Shown piece after piece: positions 7,901-15,122 of a stretch of DNA of 20,302 nt. This DNA is from a virus, in IMG/VR virus record IMGVR_UViG_3300025886_000202, positions 1 through 20,302 of that record; one strand, 5' to 3'. Numbering within the stretch: the stretch's first letter is position 1; each line of letters starts with the position of its first letter. The translations under genes were made by a program, and so were the position numbers. A model generated the notes under the pieces. That model was not told where the DNA came from. It saw only the letters and a program-made list of their open reading frames with translations, and made no database searches.

Positions 7901-8898
7901 GATTTTAAAGGCAATGGAGCATCTGGAGACATAGCCGGTGGCTGTGCATTGGCCGCAGCAGCACCAGCTTCAACTAACCTTTGGTTATGAACGTATTGAG
8001 CTTCATTAGGTGTGGCTGATTGAAGTGGGTTTTCTATCTCTTCAAACTCTTCAGCTTCTAATAGTGCCGCAGCCATTTCACGATTTTCTAATGTGCCGCG
8101 CTGGTTGTTGCCAGTTAGAGCTAAGTACCCTCTCCTTAATTGATTAGCTGTTAGTTTTACGCCAGCACCAGCAAGGGGGAGAGCTGCACCCAAGGCAGCG
8201 TTTTCAGAAACATTACGCACAAAGTCAGAAAACTCATAATCAACGTCAAGCTCATCATACCATTCTTTAACTGCAATCTCAGAAAAAGCACCAGCTCCAC
8301 CATTTAAAACAGCAGAGTTAAATAGTTGCCGCCACATGGTTCTGCCAATGGCAACAGCGCCCTCCAGCATCATAGCTTGCTGAGTAACTGGATCGCTAAA
8401 TGATGCAACCATGCCACCTAAGAATCTAGCAACAGCATATTTAAACTCAGGATTATCATCGGCAAGTCTTTGCATCTCTGCGCGAGATCTTGTAAATAAT
8501 TCCTTAGTTTGGTTTTGAATAAAATTTTCATTTACCTGGTTTAAATCAGGCGGTAGATCATATTGGTTCTGCCTGATGGTAGAGAAGATCTTTTCAATCG
8601 CATTATTGTAAGCCGTTTCAGACTTATACTGTCCAGTAGTCGGCGCAGATATTAGATATCGAGCAGGGTTAGTCCATCTCTCGCCGTTATTTAGAAACTC
8701 AGTTTCATTAAGCGATTCAATTATAGGATCCCAAACTTCTTGCTTGGCAAAAGCAGGGGAATTAGCGCCAGCACTGTCATTTATAAAACCTAAGTCCTTA
8801 GTCTTTACAAAATTCTCAGCCCATGTAGCAGCAGGAGCTGACATCTTCCTTCTTGGGTCAGAATTTAAAAACTTTATATCTGCTTTTCCAAGGTTCAT
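4981..8898 (-). CDS. Giant internal virion protein (gp16 position) with ParB-like and RelA/SpoT-like domains
   Basis: A 1305-residue protein, ATGA-overlapped at both ends with the gp15-like gene and the 824-residue gene, so it belongs to the ejection-protein set. Residues 1-260 form a helical N-terminal region with Gly/Ala-rich stretches (VASFSDPV, ALPLAGAGV). Residues about 330-425 are predicted coiled coil by composition. Residues about 445-575 look like a ParB/DdrB-type domain: GVQTFNPYW, then KVIADGHQRLGLAKR (497-511), then NIVEGSGTAIDAAKVLR (547-563). A helical segment follows at about 660-765. Residues about 1035-1145 carry RelA/SpoT-like signatures: RLTDAARTG, GYVD, GEIQIWPPGM and GHDYYEILRS. 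Residues 1180-1240 are a Ser/Pro-rich linker. No lytic transglycosylase motif is visible, unlike T7 gp16. Internal virion protein status is inferred from gene order. Domain calls are by motif and could be degenerate folds. Confidence 0.75.
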   Translation of the reverse strand: MNLGKADIKFLNSDPRRKMSAPAATWAENFVKTKDLGFINDSAGANSPAFAKQEVWDPIIESLNETEFLNNGERWTNPARYLISAPTTGQYKSETAYNNAIEKIFSTIRQNQYDLPPDLNQVNENFIQNQTKELFTRSRAEMQRLADDNPEFKYAVARFLGGMVASFSDPVTQQAMMLEGAVAIGRTMWRQLFNSAVLNGGAGAFSEIAVKEWYDELDVDYEFSDFVRNVSENAALGAALPLAGAGVKLTANQLRRGYLALTGNNQRGTLENREMAAALLEAEEFEEIENPLQSATPNEAQYVHNQRLVEAGAAAANAQPPAMSPDAPLPLKSVDPLRDELNALDKKWEANNAKLKTAEAEGLEIQNRLNDAYDADPSLTKDSKIIKDIISENKLNQSKVEELQSIQDGLGKQRGKILDKQKQAAKTSPVVADVNNLEGVNLISMVKASEIGVDAETFQFKAEGDEFGVTARLQGVQTFNPYWAGTVSVYEYADGRKVIADGHQRLGLAKRIMAQDPSQDISLHAYTFREVDGITPEEMRVVAALKNIVEGSGTAIDAAKVLRVDPSRLPDLPPNSELVQQARGIMPLSDNSFGMVVNGVVPAKYAAFVGRLIDDQDLQDAAMSVLAKANPENKFQAEAIVRQVKETPSEQVTQISLFGEELMTESYYFERGKILDRAYKELRRDKAAFETLVRNAERLEAEGNILAADANQRKAATDAQTITLLQALANRKGPLSDALNDAAKTARDTGSYGPATNGFLDAVRRSIDAGDFQSISAGDIGRGIDGTAEVTRPSIEEPILDGFDEPTGPASDQQTGQLITDMFGADEVDTPPAAVAQADLEMQSALQEVQDKIQPDWQPYMAMEAGDTLVAMKDIVPVNVRAKGVVNSLGYMVQSANNEIPKRGSLLLRDNGDGTFSVRDGNSTYSIAKAAGWSEVPGKIIDDAQYASELSRKAADRILNQDALGKNKMRYVVAETLGQDEADIFVQKLLERQRFKTGLGLFRKAKKNNETLNKAAAQAAADLGIEFEPAKVKKLKRIEEKVRDKYNGKYNRLTDAARTGINAATIEEADAFVKAMSKKFHLVDEGWKITPAGYVDRKIMVIFDDKSLGEIQIWPPGMLNAKENPTLFEKSGHDYYEILRSVDSTDVEIADANQKMIEIYGAVTSTLDQSFAQKLGIGAPRASSVDSTLSSGISSEPSSVTTARASSLEPPTGDQPSSVSQIMPSGPSMAAIEPKSNLNNFMDDTSDSNLDIASANVNMDLEVPVGQRLNPDTNELEAVSMPIKDLRAMMDEEDAVMKRLEFCTI

Positions 8899-11534
8899 TT
8901 AAAATCTTTCTCCACAGTCCTTAGCTCTTCCACGGAAACTTTTTCTGAATCAAACGCACGTTTAATAAAGGCGCTAAGGTATTTGTGTTCGGTTGTTCCC
9001 GGATCAAATTGTTCCCGTACCTCAATTAATCTAGTTTGGATCGCCTCTCTTTCATCAAGCTCACTTACAGCCGCAGCACCAGCAGCCGGGGCTTCAGATA
9101 CAGCTTCAGCAACGTCTGATACGGTTTCTGCAAGAGATGTTGTCGCAGATACGATAGTCGATGGTATTACACCGATGCCTGGGGCAGCCATTTTCTCCAG
9201 CAATGTTTCTGGAATAATTCCTTGACCCACATCCTTCTGAGCATCAAACGCATCTTTCTGATCCTGCGTATAATAAACCGGACCACGGGCGGCAGTAAGT
9301 TCAATTACCTTTTTTAGGTCAAAAACAAACATGTCCCCATTGTCATCGTTAATGAAGTCACCACTGTCTTTATACATAAATCCGTAGTTGTTACCTCCCA
9401 AAGAGACAAGATTGTAATCTCCAGAAGTACCCTCGCTTTTTATTACCTGATATATTTTAGCTCCAGGATCAACTAGAGACAACTCGATCTCACCTGACAA
9501 AGCCTCAAACATCTCAGGAGCTACATTTTGATAAACGATCTCCCCATCTACCTCAAATCCCGAGGCTTGCGAAAGTATATCTGCGTCCATTTCTGTCAAA
9601 GCATTTGACACATCAAGAGCAGTATTCCCGCTAGGAATAAGGGTTGAAACAGACCTTACTGTATCGATACCACCCGTTCCATTCTCAGGATTAAATCCAA
9701 CAGCCTGGTTTAAAGAATTTCTCCAAAGTTCTTCATTGAACTCAGTAGCGCCTTCCGCATAAAAAGCATACAGATTTTCAGCCATTGCTCTGTAAGCCGG
9801 TACAGCATCCAGGGTTTCACCGAATACAGATCTAAAGACCGCATTTGAAATTGAATCTGCGTCCGGCATATCCTTGTCTGATGTCAGCTTAGGCTTACCC
9901 ATTGCCTCAATAATAGCTTGGCCCTGTAGCGCACGGGTGGCAACATCTCTGTTTCCAGAAACCATTGAAGCCCCTACGGCAGCATAAAACGCTCCATCTG
10001 TACCGGCCAGCTCTTCAAAGGCTTGAAGCGCGATAGTATCCCCACTGGCAACAACAGATTCCAAAGCAATCAACCTATCGTTTATAGACGCAGATTTAAG
10101 AACATTAGAGAACAATTTGGTTTCCTCTTTAGTAAATAAAGTAAGAGGTGTCCCATATGCTTTAGAGACTAGCTTCGCCTGGTCAAACCTTAAACTAAGA
10201 TCTGCGACCACAGCATTTGGATCTTGGTTAAAGTCAATTGGCTTAATTTGGATTAAGTTATTATTATCATCGGTAAGTTGCCTTTTAACAGCAGCGGAAA
10301 TCGGATTGTCGTTTATGTCTTTATTAAACTGATCCAACATTTTAACAGCAAAATCATACGTTTTGACTTCTACATCCGTGTCCCGACCAGGCTCACCAAC
10401 GCCAGGAAGACCAGCTTCCATTGAGGTAACAAAACTAGCTAAATCAGCAGGCATCATGGCTTTGAGATTATTAGCAGTATCAATATCAAAAATCATGCGC
10501 TCATAAGCAGCTCTTGCTCTATCGCCTTCTGGCCCAAAAGCATCAAGTTGAGCTTCTATCTGTGTTAGCATTTTCTGAGAAACGACACCCCCAGCAATAG
10601 CAATATCATCTTGCTCACTAATCAATGAAACAACATTTGAAACTTTTTGCTCTCTAATCGCTGCGTTTTTGCTGTATGTTCCCTGGAGGCTTTTTCTAAA
10701 AGATTGCGTTTCTGCTAAAGTCATACCGGGGGCCGGAACTGTCTCCATTCTTTTTAAGATTGTTTCTTGCTTTTCAACCGGAGAAGAATTGAAATTAAAT
10801 ATGTAGTTTTCTTTTATAGCGTCATTGTAAGCTTTAGTTTCAAAAGCTTTGAGCTGTTTTTCCGAAAGTGATAAGCCGCCTAAAAGCTCAACAGATTTAG
10901 CAATTTGTTGTTTGATCGTTACAGCGTTTGAACCTGGAAGGATCGCGTTCTCGATAATATTGTTATATTGCAGATCCGCCGCGTTAGCTGCCTTCACCTT
11001 TTGCTTTTGAGCTTGTACGTTTACATACCAATTTGAATATCTTTCTGTTGCCTTGGCTGTTACGCCGTTTAGGTTTTCTCTCAAAACGGTTGCAGCAGTC
11101 GGATCAATTACTCTCAGCGATTCTGAGTAACCGTCAGTAAGTTCTAATAGTTGTGCTTGAACTTTCGTAAATGGAGTTTCATCCCTTTCGGCTTCATTCA
11201 AAATCCGCATTGTTTCAATTTCAGCGGTATTTTGTATTTCGGCTACAGCAACACGACTTCCAAGTGCATATGCTGCACGTTCTGCTATTGTAGTAGGTCC
11301 ACCGGCTTCATCTAATGCGGCCAGGGTAGGCAAAGCACCTTCTTCGCGCACACGCTCCTGCCCACGGATTTCCGCTGCCTGAGAAGCCTGCCTGAAAGCA
11401 AAGTCGGACATACGATCAACTTGCTGAGAAATAGTCTGGCCCAACCTTGCCTGTTCGCGCGTAGCGGCAAAATCCATCTGCTGTGGTTGACGGGTCTGTA
11501 GACCGGTGCGCTGATATCTTGGAAGGATTGCCAT
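8895..11534 (-). CDS. Internal virion protein, gp15-like
   Basis: An 879-residue, largely helical protein; T7 gp15 is 747 residues. In T7, gp15 joins gp14 and gp16 in the internal core and is ejected to build the periplasmic part of the DNA channel. The N terminus (MAILPRYQRTGLQ, then Gln/Arg/Ala-rich helices such as QARLGQTISQQVDR) and long charged helices are typical of this class. Residues 788-830 form an Ala/Ser/Glu-rich linker (SLAETVSDVAEAVSEAPAAG) before a final helical piece. I see no catalytic motif. The start lies 8 bases after the stop of the gp14-like gene, with AGGTTAGAAC before the ATG. The end overlaps the next ATG by four bases. The assignment rests on position, length and composition, because gp15 sequences diverge strongly. 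Confidence 0.7.
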   Translation of the reverse strand: MAILPRYQRTGLQTRQPQQMDFAATREQARLGQTISQQVDRMSDFAFRQASQAAEIRGQERVREEGALPTLAALDEAGGPTTIAERAAYALGSRVAVAEIQNTAEIETMRILNEAERDETPFTKVQAQLLELTDGYSESLRVIDPTAATVLRENLNGVTAKATERYSNWYVNVQAQKQKVKAANAADLQYNNIIENAILPGSNAVTIKQQIAKSVELLGGLSLSEKQLKAFETKAYNDAIKENYIFNFNSSPVEKQETILKRMETVPAPGMTLAETQSFRKSLQGTYSKNAAIREQKVSNVVSLISEQDDIAIAGGVVSQKMLTQIEAQLDAFGPEGDRARAAYERMIFDIDTANNLKAMMPADLASFVTSMEAGLPGVGEPGRDTDVEVKTYDFAVKMLDQFNKDINDNPISAAVKRQLTDDNNNLIQIKPIDFNQDPNAVVADLSLRFDQAKLVSKAYGTPLTLFTKEETKLFSNVLKSASINDRLIALESVVASGDTIALQAFEELAGTDGAFYAAVGASMVSGNRDVATRALQGQAIIEAMGKPKLTSDKDMPDADSISNAVFRSVFGETLDAVPAYRAMAENLYAFYAEGATEFNEELWRNSLNQAVGFNPENGTGGIDTVRSVSTLIPSGNTALDVSNALTEMDADILSQASGFEVDGEIVYQNVAPEMFEALSGEIELSLVDPGAKIYQVIKSEGTSGDYNLVSLGGNNYGFMYKDSGDFINDDNGDMFVFDLKKVIELTAARGPVYYTQDQKDAFDAQKDVGQGIIPETLLEKMAAPGIGVIPSTIVSATTSLAETVSDVAEAVSEAPAAGAAAVSELDEREAIQTRLIEVREQFDPGTTEHKYLSAFIKRAFDSEKVSVEELRTVEKDFK

Positions 11535-11542
11535 GTTCTAAC

Positions 11543-11998
11543 CTATGCTAATTGTCCGTACCGATATGCACCTTGGCCGAGAGTACCGGCGGCGGATACA
11601 TAAGAAGATAACTGCGCTGTGCGACCAGCGGATTGATAAATTGCGGCCTGAGTGCTTGCCTGGCCGAGAGCCATAATAGCGTTGTCTTGAGCAATTTGTT
11701 TCTCTCTAGCGCCCTCAGACAAAGCAAACATCTGCATGGTTGCCGCCGATCCAGATGTAGGATCAACACCACCGGCAGCAGATCGAGATATAACTGCAGC
11801 AAGCGTTTCATTTAGATTGCGCAAAGCATCAGCCCCCTGCTGCTTATAGGCAATGGCCTCAGAACGGCCACGAAGCTCTGCTTGCTCTGCTTGCATTTGG
11901 TATTGACGCTTTTGAGCAGCCCCCGCAGAAATTTGACCAAGAGCTGAAACTCCTGCTGAAAATAACTGGAAACCACCCGTTGCCATTAAACCAGACAT
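11543..11998 (-). CDS. Internal virion protein B, gp14-like
   Basis: A 151-residue protein, shorter than T7 gp14 (196). In T7, gp14 is ejected first and forms the pore in the outer membrane. The N terminus has a Gly/Ala-rich hydrophobic stretch (GGFQLFSAGVSALGQISAG), followed by a Gln/Ala/Arg helical middle (QKRQYQMQAEQAELRGRSEA). A motif common in this family follows near residue 72 (RSAAGGVDPTSGSA), and a second hydrophobic segment lies near the C terminus (SSYVSAAGTLGQGAY). This layout fits other podovirus gp14-type proteins. The ATG follows the tail tubular B stop by one base, and GGGGAATTGAT serves as ribosome binding site inside the end of that gene. Confidence 0.8.
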   Translation of the reverse strand: MSGLMATGGFQLFSAGVSALGQISAGAAQKRQYQMQAEQAELRGRSEAIAYKQQGADALRNLNETLAAVISRSAAGGVDPTSGSAATMQMFALSEGAREKQIAQDNAIMALGQASTQAAIYQSAGRTAQLSSYVSAAGTLGQGAYRYGQLA

Positions 11999-11999
11999 A

Positions 12000-14198
12000 T
12001 CAATTCCCCACGCTTAAACGGTACTCAAGACCGAGAACAATCATTTCCAATGGAACATTTTGACTAATCGTAATCTGCCCCGTTCCGCTATATCCCAGCA
12101 AACCGTGCATAGTTTTTATGCCAGTGAAAGGCTCAACCGGTGAATCAAGTACATCCTCGCCAAAGTTCCTAAACGAGACCTGCTTGCCGTTAATCGTCAT
12201 ATCCTTCGTGCTGTTCACAATAGCATCAACCTGGATAATACGTTTCTTAAAGCCCTGCACAGATCCAGAAGACAGCACCGGCTCCGCAGGCATCGTTCTA
12301 GCCGTGATTGTGTAATTCAAACCAACCTGGTAGCTAGACGTAGCTGCCGAAGCAAACGTAACCGTGTAGGGAGAGCCAGGGACCGTCTGCTCTGGCTCTA
12401 GAACGCCATCTCTAATGATCTGGACTGTCTCCCCCTCAAGATGCTGTAACGTCACTGAGGACGCCGCTCCGCCCTCCTTAGCGCTATCTAGCGTAAGATC
12501 TGGGTCAAACTTCTCCAGCATATAGTTGTCAGTGCCATCAATGGTCCGTTTAACGATCACATAAACATCTGCAACCTCAACGCCCACAGCTATAAACTCA
12601 CCGTCTGTTGTAAACCGGCTTGGGGCAATAACATTCTGACCGACCAGGATAGAGTAAACCGCCATCGATCCGTCAGTACCGTTAACCACAAACAGGCGAT
12701 CCGATTCATCTGTAGACGCAGCCCTACGCGCCGCCATGTCCACAGGATCTTTTAGCAAGTGAGAGCTTAGAGCTGATATGTTCTGTACCTGATAGGATGC
12801 TGTAGTATCGCCAAACTGGAAGACGTTAATAGATTTACCCTGGCGCTGAATAAAGATTGACGCGCCGTTCAGCTCTTCTATTGGAATACCAGACTTTGAT
12901 CCAAGCCGTGTCTGTGGCCGTACAAAGAAAGACGAAGGAGTAATTGGCTCATTGGTCCCTTGTAAGATTACAAACTCACCACCGGTTGTGAAGATCCGAA
13001 AGTCGTTGCCAGAGAACAAGTTGACGATAGTATTGAGCTGATTAGTGTTGATTGTTGCCTCAACGCTCTCATCGTCAAGTCCAGTACCGGCGTTGAAATC
13101 AAAGTAATTGATTACACCAGAACCCCAGATGGTATTTGGCCGAGACTTAGATCCACCAAAATACAACCGGCCCTCATGGAATGCAGCAGACCGAGGCCAG
13201 CCGCGAGTGTTTGACCAAACATCCTCATAGCCATGCTCACTCTCCCATAAACCAGCGGTAATGGCGTCCGTGTCAAAGAAGTCCACTTCCGTGACAGCCT
13301 TCATAACTGTAGGCGATACATATTCAACATATCGAGCGCGGCCAAATGTGCTTGTGACTTGGGCGTATTCACCAACGGCAGAGGGAGCAAAAGCCTCCAC
13401 CTTGTAACCCGTGGTATTATCGGGAGCCGTATCCCATGCGGGATAGACAGTCAGCACCTTAGTAGAGGCCACATAGTCCTCAACGTGCCTAGTCTGACCG
13501 GAGCCTGTGCCGGAAGTTAATGTAATGAACATACCATTTGGCTGATCGTCAGTGCTGTAACTAGACGCCGCCTTCAAGGTAATTGTATTCGCTCCACCCG
13601 CTTGGGCCGTACCGTTGTCAGTAGTCATTGACGAAGCTGTGATCGTAATGTTTCCAGTTGTGGCGCTGGGCGTGATCGTAAAGTCTGGCTGATGCGTGTC
13701 AAAGGCATAAGCATACTGAGGAAGATTTGTCAGAGGCAAGTTCTCTAGCGTCCAGCTTGTGTCACTGTTGCGCACAAGCCTCTTTGTCTGAAGATCCTCA
13801 TGGCAGAGAATGAGCGTATCAACCGCCTGGGTATAGTTAATGTTGTCCAGCATAGCGGTAGTGATATCGGTTGCTGTAATATAGTCATTACCAGATCCGT
13901 TAATATTCGTCTGCAAGACACCAGCCTTGAAGACATAAATCCTCTGAGTGACAAATACCAACAGGTAACTATCATCAACGCTAAACTCAAAGGGGATTAC
14001 CTTGAAGTCAGTAAAACTTGATCCAAAGTCATAGATAAACTTCGTACCATCCCGGCGCTTAAAGCCCCCTTGAGGCTGAATGATTACATTCGTAGCTTCC
14101 TCAAGAGCGTTCTGATATTGCTGCAAGTCGGTACGAGCGCGGATAAGCGGATCAAGCTCACCAACCGAGAAGTTCGTTTGGAACTGCATAATCCGCAT
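12000..14198 (-). CDS. Tail tubular protein B (nozzle), gp12-like
   Basis: A 732-residue protein (T7 gp12 is 794) that forms the nozzle at the tip of the short tail. The N terminus has the family signature: FSVGELDPLIRARTDLQQYQ (residues 10-29), then GGFKRRDGTKF. The central part has further hallmarks: GWPRSAAFHEGRLYFGGSKS (333-352), then FTTGGEFVILQG and RLGSKSGIPI. These belong to the beta-propeller-type core. Residues about 188-270 hold what looks like an inserted beta domain (ANTITLKAAS, LTSGTGSGQTR, then WDTAPDNTTGY), a module I know mainly from fibre-type phage proteins. The first ATG (MRIMQF) is one base after the tail tubular A stop, and an internal ATG three codons later could also serve. 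Assignment by family signature is strong. Confidence 0.92.
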   Translation of the reverse strand: MRIMQFQTNFSVGELDPLIRARTDLQQYQNALEEATNVIIQPQGGFKRRDGTKFIYDFGSSFTDFKVIPFEFSVDDSYLLVFVTQRIYVFKAGVLQTNINGSGNDYITATDITTAMLDNINYTQAVDTLILCHEDLQTKRLVRNSDTSWTLENLPLTNLPQYAYAFDTHQPDFTITPSATTGNITITASSMTTDNGTAQAGGANTITLKAASSYSTDDQPNGMFITLTSGTGSGQTRHVEDYVASTKVLTVYPAWDTAPDNTTGYKVEAFAPSAVGEYAQVTSTFGRARYVEYVSPTVMKAVTEVDFFDTDAITAGLWESEHGYEDVWSNTRGWPRSAAFHEGRLYFGGSKSRPNTIWGSGVINYFDFNAGTGLDDESVEATINTNQLNTIVNLFSGNDFRIFTTGGEFVILQGTNEPITPSSFFVRPQTRLGSKSGIPIEELNGASIFIQRQGKSINVFQFGDTTASYQVQNISALSSHLLKDPVDMAARRAASTDESDRLFVVNGTDGSMAVYSILVGQNVIAPSRFTTDGEFIAVGVEVADVYVIVKRTIDGTDNYMLEKFDPDLTLDSAKEGGAASSVTLQHLEGETVQIIRDGVLEPEQTVPGSPYTVTFASAATSSYQVGLNYTITARTMPAEPVLSSGSVQGFKKRIIQVDAIVNSTKDMTINGKQVSFRNFGEDVLDSPVEPFTGIKTMHGLLGYSGTGQITISQNVPLEMIVLGLEYRLSVGN

Positions 14199-14199
14199 T

Positions 14200-14817
14200 T
14201 TAGTATCTCACATCAATAAGAGAATAATCCTCAATGATCTGCGGCGGCTTACCGCGACTATCTATGTTCATTGCCTCACGCATCAAGCCACCACGGTTTG
14301 ACTCACCGGGTGAGCCATATGCCAAGGCCCGAAAGTAGTCTGACTTGCTAATCTGATCGGTAATTGTAAAGGCTAACTCAGCAGCCAGTGAGGTGCGGAG
14401 AAGGCGCACAAAGTAATTTGGCATTTTGCTTTCATCAACCGTACCTTGGTAGTCGATAAAAACCTTCTCGAAATTTGTGTATAGCTGATCGCCGTAAACT
14501 TCCCACCCGTACCGGACAGGGTTCTCGCCAATACCAGCGCTTGTAAATAAGGCTAAGACACCAGAGAGCATATCTCCCGGCATCTGATAGGCATACTTCC
14601 ATTCATCGATAGGAGCAGTAGACAGCCGATTTAGCTGCACCTTTTTAACGCTCCAGCTCCATTGATAGTTTGAAAGCAGCGAGTCACGGAGATCTGGATA
14701 AAGTCGATCACAAGCCTGGGCTGAGTCAGATCCTTCTGTAAAAGAAGAAATGGGCGAAGCGCCCAACAGTATCAGAGCATCCGAGCAGATCGAAAGTGAA
14801 GTATCACCAGCAGCCAT
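14200..14817 (-). CDS. Tail tubular protein A (adaptor), gp11-like
   Basis: A 205-residue protein (T7 gp11 is 196). It forms the ring that joins the portal to the nozzle, completing the head and starting the tail. The N terminus follows the family pattern: LSICSDALILLGASPISSF (residues 7-25), then QACDRLYPDLRDSLL and YQWSWSVKKVQL, which lines up with the usual helical adaptor core. The C-terminal half (YFVRLLRTSLAAELAF, near 136-151) is also typical. The ATG at 14817 is preceded by GGAG seven bases upstream. The gene lies directly after the hairpin at 14838-14866, so its transcription may depend on readthrough. The stop is one base from the tail tubular B start. Confidence 0.92.
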   Translation of the reverse strand: MAAGDTSLSICSDALILLGASPISSFTEGSDSAQACDRLYPDLRDSLLSNYQWSWSVKKVQLNRLSTAPIDEWKYAYQMPGDMLSGVLALFTSAGIGENPVRYGWEVYGDQLYTNFEKVFIDYQGTVDESKMPNYFVRLLRTSLAAELAFTITDQISKSDYFRALAYGSPGESNRGGLMREAMNIDSRGKPPQIIEDYSLIDVRY

Positions 14818-14837
14818 AATCGTTCTCCGTAAAGGGT

Positions 14838-14866
14838 AAAGGGGGCCAGTGGGTCCAGCCCCCTCT
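14838..14866 (-). terminator. GC-rich hairpin after the capsid/decoration genes, candidate attenuating terminator
   Basis: Read on the minus strand, AGAGGGGGC pairs with GCCCCCTTT. Six perfect GC pairs are extended outward by A-U and one G-U pair, around an 11-base loop that can pair a little further. It begins seven bases after the decoration gene stop. The run after the stem is only TTT followed by ACCCTTT, so a strong intrinsic terminator is unlikely, but partial termination or 3'-end protection is plausible. In T7 the T-phi terminator lies in the same place, between genes 10 and 11. Confidence 0.55.
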
Positions 14867-14870
14867 TTCT

Positions 14871-15110
14871 TTAGATTACTGCCGTTGTGATAACGCCAGA
14901 GGTGTTGGTGGCGACAAGCGTTTGACCGCCATCGCTACCGTATGTGTAGATCCAATCACCAGTAGTGATAAGAGCTTCAACTGTGTTGAAATAGCCAGAG
15001 CCAGCGATAGCAGCTTTGTTATCACCAGAAGATTTGTAGCTATAGATAGCTGGAGCATTGCCGCTTTTAGAAGCGCCAACTGTTGCCCAATTTGCTGTTG
15101 CGAATGCCAT
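14871..15110 (-). CDS. Small protein after the major capsid gene, probable capsid decoration protein
   Basis: A 79-residue protein rich in Gly, Ala, Thr and Ser with a beta-strand pattern (APAIYSYKSS, GYFNTVEALITTGDWIYTY, DGGQTLVATN). Small proteins of this make-up, with a GYFN motif and a late DGGT-like stretch, commonly follow the capsid gene in tailed phages and are often annotated as head decoration or hypothetical proteins. The ATG has AAGGAG eight bases upstream, overlapping the capsid gene stop, so high co-expression with the capsid protein is likely. It has its own start and is not a frameshift extension like T7 gp10B. The exact function is inferred from position and composition. Confidence 0.75.
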   Translation of the reverse strand: MAFATANWATVGASKSGNAPAIYSYKSSGDNKAAIAGSGYFNTVEALITTGDWIYTYGSDGGQTLVATNTSGVITTAVI

Positions 15111-15122
15111 GTCTTATTCTCC

